Below are positions 36,488 through 43,302 of a stretch of DNA of 43,302 bases, piece after piece; within the stretch, counting starts at the first letter, position 1, and the number at the start of each line of letters is the position of its first letter. Location: contig CANLSH010000007.1 in assembly GCA_947493705.1 (NCBI GenBank), forward strand, positions 1 to 43,302, read 5' to 3'. The notes under the pieces are model-generated. The model saw nothing but the letters and a program-made list of their open reading frames with translations. It did not search any database and was not told the origin of the DNA. A program made the translations under genes and the position numbers. The DNA comes from an uncultured Arachnia sp. (GTDB lineage Bacteria; Actinomycetota; Actinomycetes; Propionibacteriales; Propionibacteriaceae).

Positions 36488-37701
36488 AGGTCCTGCATGT
36501 CGTGAACTACGGCTGGCCGCATGTGGACGGCTACACCGCCCGCTCCCGCAACATCGTGCACGCTCAGCGTCGCGAGTTGGGCATCGAGACAGAGGTGGCG
36601 GTGTCGCCGTTCCCCGTTTTCGCCCGCGCACAGGACCCAACGCTACGGGCCGACGGGTGGGGGCCGGAACAGCATCAGGTCCAAGCCGTTCCAGCGGCTC
36701 GGGACAGCCGTCGGTCCCTTCGTCGGCGCCTTGAGCGCCCCACCCTGGGGTTGGCGCCCGGTATCGAGGGCGAGTTTCGCCGCGGGTTGTCTGAGCTGGT
36801 GGAAGAGGTTCGTCCCGACGTCATCCATGCCCACCACCCCGCATTCGTTGGGCGCTCGGCGGGGGCCGTGGCCCAGGCCTTCAAGGTGCCGTTCATCTAC
36901 GAGGTGCGCTGCTTCAACGGTGACTACGATCTCGACGCCCGCAACCCCTACTTCCGTCTCCGCGGGCATCGTCAGAACAGCCTGGAGATGGCGCTGGCCC
37001 GCTCGGCCGATCAGGTGGTCACCATCAGCTCCGGACTGGCCGCCCGCCTACGCAAGGCAGGCGTTGCGCCGGCGAACGTGCACGTGATCCGCAATGCCGT
37101 GGACACCACGCTGTGGACGCCCGTACCGCACCACCCCGAACCCGGTGTGCTCCGCGTCGGCTACGCGACCACGTTTGAAGCGATTGAAGGCCTCGACGGG
37201 TTGCTGCACGCGGTCGCCGGGGCGGCGCCGAAGCTCGCAGCACAAGGACTCAGGCTCGAGGTGGTGCTGGCGGGGGCCGGCCGCGACTGGGAACGGATTG
37301 ACGGCCTCGTCGACGAACTCAGCTTGCGCGACGTCGTCTCGCTGCCGGGTTTCCTGAGCCTGGCCGAACTCCGCGCCCTGTACTCCGAGCTGGACCTCTT
37401 CGTCATCTCCCGGGGCCCGGCGGCAGTGGCCAGCGATACCACCCCGCTGAAACCGCTGGAGGCACTCGCTGCCGGGTTGCCGCTGCTGGTCACGGACCTG
37501 CCCGCCACGCGCGAACTCCTCGACGGCCGCCTCGGCGTGCGGTTCGTCCCTGCCACCCCTGAAGGACTGGCCGACGGAATTCTTGCCTTCGCCGAAAAGA
37601 GCTGGCGATCGCCGGTTCCCGCTGACCTCGGTGACCGCTCCTGGGCCAACGAGGTGCGTCGCTACGCCGATGTCTACGCCGCAGTGGGTGCCCATGTCTA
37701 A
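36484..37701 (+). CDS. Family 4 glycosyltransferase (right arm)
   Basis: This is a 405-residue GT-B fold transferase. The N-terminus KVLHVVNYGWPHVDGYTARS is of the same type as the left-arm GT4. The acceptor domain has DVIHAHHPAFVGR. The donor-binding part has KPLEALAAGLPLLVTDLP with the Glu expected at the active site. ATGA joins it to the ABC gene, and its last codons overlap the start of the amidohydrolase by eight bases. The sugar is unknown. Confidence 0.9.
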   Translation: MKVLHVVNYGWPHVDGYTARSRNIVHAQRRELGIETEVAVSPFPVFARAQDPTLRADGWGPEQHQVQAVPAARDSRRSLRRRLERPTLGLAPGIEGEFRRGLSELVEEVRPDVIHAHHPAFVGRSAGAVAQAFKVPFIYEVRCFNGDYDLDARNPYFRLRGHRQNSLEMALARSADQVVTISSGLAARLRKAGVAPANVHVIRNAVDTTLWTPVPHHPEPGVLRVGYATTFEAIEGLDGLLHAVAGAAPKLAAQGLRLEVVLAGAGRDWERIDGLVDELSLRDVVSLPGFLSLAELRALYSELDLFVISRGPAAVASDTTPLKPLEALAAGLPLLVTDLPATRELLDGRLGVRFVPATPEGLADGILAFAEKSWRSPVPADLGDRSWANEVRRYADVYAAVGAHV

Positions 37702-38542
37702 CCCATCGAGCAAGTCGAAGTTCTCCCTCAGCACTCCGCCCAGCGGGCCACCCGAATACGCGTTGACCGATGTGCACGTGCACATCGGCTCCAGCGATTC
37801 CGGAGAGATCTACTACCCCGACTTCGACGGCGCGGAGTACCAGCGCCACATGGCCGTCACCGGGGTCACCCGAGCGGCGGCATTCCCACCCTTCCGCACC
37901 GACGGCTACGCCGCCGCCAACGCCGCACTGCGCGACTGGGCGCCCAGTACGAACGGCCGTGTAACCGCCTTTGCACGGCTGGGGGGCGCCGCCGTGCCCT
38001 TGGCGCAGTGGCCACCATTGCCCTGGCAGGTTCGACGCTGGGCACGCCGTGCACCGCGGGCCAGCGATTTGCCCGACGAGTCACTGGACGGCTTCGGCGG
38101 GGTGAAGCTGCTCCCGCATCTGGACGGGCTGCCGCCGAAGAGCCAGCTTGAACAGATCGCCGATCGGCGGCTACCCATCGTGATCCACGGCGGCCGATTT
38201 GTCACCGCCGACTGGATTGCCCGTCGGCTCCTGCCCCGCACGACCGGCCCGGTGATCATCGCCCATCTGGGCGCTTTCCCCCACGAGGAGCGGCTGCTCA
38301 CTCAGGCCATCGAGGTGGCCAAAGCGCACCCCCGGATCTACCTCGACACCTCAGGCATGTGGGACAGCGCCTTCTGCGCCCGTGCTGCCAACGCCGTGGG
38401 CGAGAAGCTGCTGTTCGGCTCCGACGCGCCCCTGACCACGCCGGCGATTGCGTGGCAGCATCTCGTCAGCTCCATCGGCGACGCCGGCGTTGTGCGCGCC
38501 ATTGGCCACGACAACTTTGAGCGCGCCGGCATCCTGCGCTGA
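37694..38542 (+). CDS. Amidohydrolase-family TIM barrel, intact active site (right arm)
   Basis: This is a 282-residue metal-dependent hydrolase of the amidohydrolase 2 family. Ligand-type residues are His28 and His30 (DVHVHI), Lys138 (GVKLLPHLDG), His165 (VIHGG), His191 (IAHLGAF) and Asp244 (FGSDAPL). The set looks complete for a mononuclear enzyme, possibly a hydrolase or decarboxylase. It starts at an ATG inside the end of the GT4 gene. The protein seems cytoplasmic, so it may act on a sugar nucleotide or lipid-linked intermediate. Confidence 0.88.
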   Translation: MSNPSSKSKFSLSTPPSGPPEYALTDVHVHIGSSDSGEIYYPDFDGAEYQRHMAVTGVTRAAAFPPFRTDGYAAANAALRDWAPSTNGRVTAFARLGGAAVPLAQWPPLPWQVRRWARRAPRASDLPDESLDGFGGVKLLPHLDGLPPKSQLEQIADRRLPIVIHGGRFVTADWIARRLLPRTTGPVIIAHLGAFPHEERLLTQAIEVAKAHPRIYLDTSGMWDSAFCARAANAVGEKLLFGSDAPLTTPAIAWQHLVSSIGDAGVVRAIGHDNFERAGILR

Positions 38543-38567
38543 AAGTGACGTCAGGCGACATGTGAAG

Positions 38568-40223
38568 TCAGGCGACGCGTCGAGACTCGGCGTCGTCGTC
38601 GGGTGACCGGCGCGGCACAACGGGGGCATCGCGGCCGCTGCGCGGGGCGAGGAACTCCTTCGAGACAGAATCCTTCGGAGATGGGGAGTTGGTGACCCGG
38701 GTGTGCCCGCCAGTCTTTGTTGGCAGATGCGCTTCATCCGCATCCACGTCATCCGCTGGGGTGGCCGCTGTCGGATTGCCTTCGTTCGTCTCGTGGTAAT
38801 CCGCCTCGACATTGACCGCCCAGATGTCGTGATCGGCGCCCAGGATGTTCTCCACCGTCAGCATCGCTGTCAGCATGGAATGGTCCTGATTGTTGTAGCG
38901 GTGCATGCCGTTGCGCCCAACAGGCCAGACGTTGTGCGCGGATCCGTCGAGATAGTGACGCAGAACCTCAACGTGCTCGCCATACCCCGTGTCGTAGACA
39001 GGGTAGGCCTTCGGCACCCGGACGGCGTAGCCGTGCAACACACTGTCGCGGGGAGCGAGACCTAGTTGAATGAGTTCATCGGTGGCCAGCGCCACCAACT
39101 CTTCATCACTGCGGCTCCACAGCCCGTCTCCCTCATGCACGAAGAACTCCAGTCCCAGGCAGGTCAACCCCTCCTTGACCAGTTCCGGGGACCAGTTTCC
39201 GAAGTTCTGGATCCTTCCGACGTGCACGCTGGGGTCGTGGATATAAATCCAGTTGTCGGGGAAGCTCTCGCGCTGATTCACCACGAGCGCCACGGTCAGG
39301 AAGTCACGAAAAGACAGCTGTTCGGAGGCTTCGAGTACAGACTCGGGAGCGGGTGGGTCGATGGCGCGCACGAGCTCGGTCATCGGCATCGAGGAGATCA
39401 CCTCCGAGCATTCCAGCTTCTTCGACACTCCGTCGATGTCGGCATGGACGGCGACCGCGTGACCGTCCTGCAACTCAATCCGCGAGACGCGGGCTCCCAT
39501 GATGACTTGGCCGCCAGCTTCTTCGACGAGGTCGCGGCATTTCTCCCACATCATGCCCGGGCCGAGGCGGGGGTACTGGAACTCCTCGATGAGGCTCGTG
39601 ACCTGCCCGGCTTTCGAACTCGTCCGGCCTGTGCGTGCGAGCTTCGAGCGAATGCGACCCAAGATGGGACTGGTGACCGCGGTCCACAGCGACATGCCCT
39701 TGATTCTCTGCGCACCCCAGTCCGCCGAGAGCTGCGCGGGGGAAATGCCCCACACCTTCTCGTTGTAGGACTTGAAGAAGTGCTGATACAGCCGCACGCC
39801 GTAGTTGTTGACGATGTAATCCTCAAGCGACGACGGGTCGCGCCGGGGGTTGATCTTGATCCAGGCGTAGGAGGCCACGCATCGTACGGCCTCAATCACA
39901 CCGAGGTTCCGCAGCGCATTCAGCGGCCGGATGGGGTAGTCGTAGAACTTGCCGCGGTAGAAGATGCGGCTCAGGCGGGGACGCGTGAGAAAGTCCTCGG
40001 ACGGAAGAATCTCCCTCCATAATTTCTCGACCGCCGGCACCTTGGTGAAGAAGCGGTGACCGCCGATATCGAAGCGCCAGCCCTCGCGTTCCACCGTCTG
40101 ACTGATGCCTCCAACGGCGTTGTCGGCTTCCAGCACGATCACTTCACGCCCAGCCTGAACGAGGCGGAGGGCGGCGGTCAGCCCTGCTGGACCGGCGCCA
40201 ATCACTACGACCGGGTGGGGCAT
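38568..40223 (-). CDS. UDP-galactopyranose-mutase-like FAD oxidoreductase
   Basis: This is a 551-residue flavoprotein. It starts with the FAD-binding VVVIGAGPAGLTAALRL, has DIGGHRFFTKVPAVEKLW and FKSYNEKVWGISP, and ends its core with WPVGRNGMHRYNNQDHSM. These fit the amine-oxidase-like family often found in glycan clusters. An actual mutase reaction is not shown. About 80 C-terminal residues are low-complexity and acidic, with DDVDADEAHL, a tail outside the core. The ATG at 40223 has GGAGAG upstream. Confidence 0.85.
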   Translation of the reverse strand: MPHPVVVIGAGPAGLTAALRLVQAGREVIVLEADNAVGGISQTVEREGWRFDIGGHRFFTKVPAVEKLWREILPSEDFLTRPRLSRIFYRGKFYDYPIRPLNALRNLGVIEAVRCVASYAWIKINPRRDPSSLEDYIVNNYGVRLYQHFFKSYNEKVWGISPAQLSADWGAQRIKGMSLWTAVTSPILGRIRSKLARTGRTSSKAGQVTSLIEEFQYPRLGPGMMWEKCRDLVEEAGGQVIMGARVSRIELQDGHAVAVHADIDGVSKKLECSEVISSMPMTELVRAIDPPAPESVLEASEQLSFRDFLTVALVVNQRESFPDNWIYIHDPSVHVGRIQNFGNWSPELVKEGLTCLGLEFFVHEGDGLWSRSDEELVALATDELIQLGLAPRDSVLHGYAVRVPKAYPVYDTGYGEHVEVLRHYLDGSAHNVWPVGRNGMHRYNNQDHSMLTAMLTVENILGADHDIWAVNVEADYHETNEGNPTAATPADDVDADEAHLPTKTGGHTRVTNSPSPKDSVSKEFLAPRSGRDAPVVPRRSPDDDAESRRVA

Positions 40224-40335
40224 CGGCTCTCCGCAACTGTGTTTCGACTGCACTTCGACTAGGTCCAACGTATAGGAAGTGTCCACACTTCCTGCATTCA
40301 ACACGCTTCGACCATGGAAATATCACACGAGATGG

Positions 40336-41328
40336 TCACAGCGGCTGTGACAACCGTGGTGGCTCGCTTCCCGTAGGCCATCGCGTGTCCAGGACGTGGC
40401 GGAAGTACTCGATCGTCTTCGGTAGACCGACGGCCAGCGACACACGCGGAGACCAGTCCAGCAAGTCTTGGGCCTTGGTGATGTCGGGACGTCGACACAC
40501 CGGATCGTCCGAAGGCAACCGGCGGTAGTCGATGGGCACCTCACATCCAGTGGCTGCCATCACTTGCTCGGCCAGCTCAGCGATCGTGAACTCGTTCGGG
40601 TTGCCCAAGTTGATCGGGCCGGTCACTTGAGCGGGACTGTTCATCAACCTGATGAGGCCTTCGACGAGGTCGTCGACGTAGGCGAATGACCGGCTCTGTT
40701 GACCACTACCGAAGATGGTGATCGGCTGGCCGGTCAGCGCCTGCACGATGAAGCTGGACACGACGCGCCCGTCGAGGGGATGCATGTTGGGTCCGTAGGT
40801 GTTGAAGATCCGGGCAATCTTGATCGGGGTCCGGTGTTGACGCCAGTAGTCGAAGAACAGGGTCTCGGCACACCTCTTTCCCTCGTCGTAGCAGGATCGC
40901 ACCCCTATGGGGTTGACGTTTCCCCAGTACTCCTCGGTTTGTGGATGCTGCTGGGGATCGCCATACACCTCACTGGTGCTGGCCAGCAGAATGCGCGCAC
41001 CGGTCCGGCGGGCAAGTCCCAGCATGTTGATGGAACCGTGCACGGAGGTTTTCGTCGTCTGGACAGGATCTCGCTGGTAGTGGATTGGCGAAGCGGGGCA
41101 GGCCAGCGAGTAGATCTGGTCCACCTCGACGTACAACGGGAACGTCACGTCGTGACGCACCAGCTCGAAGCGCGGATTGTTCAACAGCGGCAACACGTTG
41201 TCGCGCGAACTCGAATAGAAGTTGTCCACACACATGACGTCGTAACCGTCGTCGAGCAACCGGCGGCACAGGTGGGATCCGATGAAGCCCGCCCCGCCGG
41301 TGACCAGAACCCGCGAACCAGCGTGCAT
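40336..41328 (-). CDS. UDP-glucuronate decarboxylase (UDP-xylose synthase)
   Basis: This is a 330-residue short-chain dehydrogenase-type enzyme that converts UDP-glucuronate to UDP-xylose with bound NAD. Motifs are GGAGFIGSH (11-19), STSEVYGDP with Thr118 and Glu120, and the YxxxK pair Tyr147 and Lys151 ([10 protein letters not shown]). [19 protein letters not shown] and [13 protein letters not shown] are strongly typical of UXS. The ATG at 41328 has AGAGGA nearby; the frame extends upstream without support. It suggests xylose, or a derived sugar, in the product. Confidence 0.93.
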   Translation of the reverse strand: MHAGSRVLVTGGAGFIGSHLCRRLLDDGYDVMCVDNFYSSSRDNVLPLLNNPRFELVRHDVTFPLYVEVDQIYSLACPASPIHYQRDPVQTTKTSVHGSINMLGLARRTGARILLASTSEVYGDPQQHPQTEEYWGNVNPIGVRSCYDEGKRCAETLFFDYWRQHRTPIKIARIFNTYGPNMHPLDGRVVSSFIVQALTGQPITIFGSGQQSRSFAYVDDLVEGLIRLMNSPAQVTGPINLGNPNEFTIAELAEQVMAATGCEVPIDYRRLPSDDPVCRRPDITKAQDLLDWSPRVSLAVGLPKTIEYFRHVLDTRWPTGSEPPRLSQPL

Positions 41329-41607
41329 GGGTGTTCCTCTCTGATGGATCGCACCGGCCGCACCGGGTGCATGTTTGACGACCGCCATGCTATCCACGCA
41401 CCGGTAGATGGTCGGGACCTCCAGCGCGAGTCCGCCCAAACCCTGCGGCACCATTCTTGAGCGCAGACGCCCCGGTCGCCGCGGCAATTCCTATATCGAC
41501 ACCCCACCCTCGTTGTGTTCCTCGGGTGTGGCCTGCGCCTACGCGTGCGGCGCGGGAGGGGGCGTTTCGCCTCTTCAGTGAACGTCGCTAAGTTGGGCCA
41601 CCTGATC

Positions 41608-42609
41608 ATGAAAGACAGTCATCCGGAGAAATCCCAGCATGCCGGGCGGCGGGCGCGCCGGTACGGTGACGATGTTGTGCCCGAAGAGCCTTCACGAAGA
41701 GGTTCGGTGGGGGCGTCCAGTGTTCGCGGCGCGCTCGGCAATTCCAAACAAGACACCTCCGACGCTGACAACCGGTGGTGGCTCCAGCCCGGTTGGTGGG
41801 CGGTGGCAGCGGCGCTCGTCGTCCTGCTGACCCTGACGTTCTCGCTGGTGCTGAGCCCTTCGTCAGTCACGTCGACGCCACAGCAGGCGGTGCCCGTTTC
41901 CACTTCCGGGAACACGCCCACACAAGCAGATGTATCGACGGCTGCCACTCAGAGCGTGCGTCCGGACCTCGCAAGCTCCCCTGGCTCCTCCACATCCGTC
42001 AGCCCGCAGGATTCAGCCCCACCACTGCCGCAGGACACGCCATCGTCGCCGGACCTGCCCGCTCCATCGGATCCGATTCTTGACGGATCAGCTCTTGCGG
42101 AACCACCACCCACCACGACCCAGACGGCTGGCAACATCCAATTGGACGATGCTGCGTTTTTGGCTCCGGAGGGCTGGAGGCTCTACGGCGACGAACAGAT
42201 CGAGAATTCCCGTCGTGTGGTCAGGCTCAGTCAGCCGGCGACGGACGTGCGGCTGCAGGCAGCCACTCTGGAGCCTTCCGGAGAACCACTTCAGTCCTCC
42301 TGCAGTGCACTGGTGGATTTCCAGCAGGCACAGTTCGCGGATGTGACACATCAACTGGTGAGCCCCATCAGTGTCGACCCCGGGCTGGGATCTGCTGTGC
42401 AGTGCGGATTCAACGGCGTCCGCGAAAGCGACGGGGTTCCCAACACCGTCTCCTTCACCCTGGTCACTCGCGCCAATGACTCGCATGTGCTGATGCTGCG
42501 CACCACCGTGCCGGAGCAATCAGTGGACTCCTCAACCGTCGTGGCTCAACTCAGCGCGATGACATGCGGTGCCAGCACCAGCTTCGGTGTGCCGCTTCCC
42601 CTGTGCTGA
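41608..42609 (+). CDS. Membrane-anchored protein with extracellular domain
   Basis: This is a 333-residue protein. A basic, charged N-terminus of about 60 residues is followed by one transmembrane helix (WWAVAAALVVLLTLTFSLVL). A Ser/Thr/Pro-rich linker (about 85-175) leads to a C-terminal domain beginning LDDAAFLAPEGWRLYGDE. That domain has four cysteines (CSALVDF, VQCGF, MTCGA and the terminal LC), able to form disulphides. I recognise no family. The ATG at 41608 has a weak ribosome site; earlier starts are possible. The linker could be glycosylated, but this is only inference from composition. Confidence 0.65.
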   Translation: MKDSHPEKSQHAGRRARRYGDDVVPEEPSRRGSVGASSVRGALGNSKQDTSDADNRWWLQPGWWAVAAALVVLLTLTFSLVLSPSSVTSTPQQAVPVSTSGNTPTQADVSTAATQSVRPDLASSPGSSTSVSPQDSAPPLPQDTPSSPDLPAPSDPILDGSALAEPPPTTTQTAGNIQLDDAAFLAPEGWRLYGDEQIENSRRVVRLSQPATDVRLQAATLEPSGEPLQSSCSALVDFQQAQFADVTHQLVSPISVDPGLGSAVQCGFNGVRESDGVPNTVSFTLVTRANDSHVLMLRTTVPEQSVDSSTVVAQLSAMTCGASTSFGVPLPLC

Positions 42610-42720
42610 GGCGACAACACTTCGTCAACCATCTCGCAGTGGCCTGAGCACCCGTCATTGTGTATGTTCCTCACAGAGTGACTGCGTGGAGCACTCAGTC
42701 CATTCCGGAGGGCGGCAGCG

Positions 42721-43302
42721 GTGCAAAAGAGCATTCTTGTCAGGGTGGCCGCCGCGATTGCGCTGGCCCTGGTCGCGACGGGAGTCGTCGCCTCTCCACC
42801 GGCCGCTGCGCTGGATGTGTACACCACACCCGGAGTCCATGAGCTCAATGGACGTACGTGGCGCACGGAGTGCTCCCAGTACAGTTCCTCCGTGCGTCGA
42901 TGCCGTACCGACATCATCGCCACCACCGTCACGGCCGTCAGCACCGGTTTTCGTTCCACCACCGGGTGGACATTCAACAACCTGACGTATCTTCCAAGCC
43001 CTCGCGCCCAATGGACGGGCAACCCTTTGGCGACGCCCGGCACACACATGATCGACGGTCGTCGCTGGAGGACAGAGTGCGATACACCTACGACCGGCCG
43101 CAACGGGTGCCGCAGCTACATTGAGGCGTCGGTGGTGGACGTCATCTCCCGCAACCCCGTGCGTCACGGTTGGCGGACCAAGTGGATCTTCAACAACATG
43201 GTGCGCTTCTCCACGAGCTCCAACCCATCGCAGCCCACCAACCCGCCGGCTCCCATCAATCCGCCAGCTCCCACCACGGCGTGCACAGGGGTTCCTCTGC
43301 CC
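42721..43302 (+). CDS. Secreted repeat protein, cut by the right edge
   Basis: The frame opens at a GTG with GGAGG nine bases upstream and runs for 194 codons to the window end. A signal peptide (MQKSILVRVAAAIALALVAT) ends near PAAA. Two tandem domains follow, each with GxHxxxGRxWRTEC, a Cys-Arg pair, and WxFNN near the end. A proline-rich stretch with repeated NPPAP follows, and a new segment starts. I do not recognise the domain. It resembles secreted parts seen before catalytic domains of wall hydrolases, but the rest is missing. Confidence 0.75.
   Translation, partial: MQKSILVRVAAAIALALVATGVVASPPAAALDVYTTPGVHELNGRTWRTECSQYSSSVRRCRTDIIATTVTAVSTGFRSTTGWTFNNLTYLPSPRAQWTGNPLATPGTHMIDGRRWRTECDTPTTGRNGCRSYIEASVVDVISRNPVRHGWRTKWIFNNMVRFSTSSNPSQPTNPPAPINPPAPTTACTGVPLP

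Noticed and set aside
38550..38577. Short direct repeat GTCAGGCGAC between convergent genes
   Set aside because: Only two 10-base copies; it may be chance and has no partner elsewhere.
39066..40022. Plus-strand frame of 318 residues
   Set aside because: Fully antisense to the FAD oxidoreductase, whose motifs are clear, and it has no family signature.
40699..41460. Plus-strand frame of 253 residues
   Set aside because: Antisense to the UDP-glucuronate decarboxylase and without recognisable motifs.

Overview
The window looks like chromosomal DNA of a high-G+C Gram-positive bacterium (Actinobacteria). The markers are mtrA-mtrB-lpqB, a long-form hibernation factor next to secA, DUF2505, DUF1707 and Rv3235-like proteins, bacterial Ku, many GTG/TTG starts and a probable leaderless gene. 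The family is uncertain. The gene set would fit a Propionibacteriaceae-like organism, but that is inference.

Layout. 1-5.6 kb: the 3' end of an unrecognised gene, then trpS, a PHP phosphoesterase, a DUF2505 protein, a lone cytochrome P450, Ku and a DUF6912-like protein. 5.7-7.9 kb: a cupredoxin-like lipoprotein translationally coupled to a polytopic membrane protein, then an Rv3235-like protein preceded by a four-copy 21-bp tandem repeat. 8-16.4 kb: a minus-strand block transcribed in the order mtrA, mtrB, lpqB, comF-like, hpf, secA, covering envelope sensing, secretion and ribosome hibernation. 16.5-24.3 kb: yqgE, then the cell-division and ribosome-rescue block prfB, ftsE, ftsX, M23 hydrolase, smpB, a DUF1707 gene and tmRNA, and finally a divergent YqeY gene.

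24.5-41.3 kb: after a tRNA-Val(UAC) lies a large glycan or glycoconjugate locus. It has two divergent arms reading out from about 33.4 kb. The left arm (minus strand) holds a polysaccharide deacetylase, a GT4, an amidohydrolase, a GT2, two duplicated GT-C membrane glycosyltransferases and a D-2-hydroxyacid dehydrogenase. The right arm (plus strand) holds a GT2, an ABC exporter, a GT4 and an amidohydrolase. Each arm has a GT4 overlapping a downstream amidohydrolase of the same family. The left-arm amidohydrolase has lost two active-site residues, so the pair may be one active enzyme and one pseudoenzyme or changed enzyme. A UDP-galactopyranose-mutase-like flavoprotein and a UDP-glucuronate decarboxylase (UDP-xylose synthase) close the locus. 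I read it as a pathway that makes a sugar chain from nucleotide sugars and lipid-linked donors, exports it and trims it. The product is unknown, and this locus is the best candidate here for an undescribed system.

41.6-43.3 kb: a membrane-anchored protein with a long Ser/Thr/Pro linker, then a secreted protein with two copies of an unrecognised Cys/Trp-rich domain, cut by the right edge.
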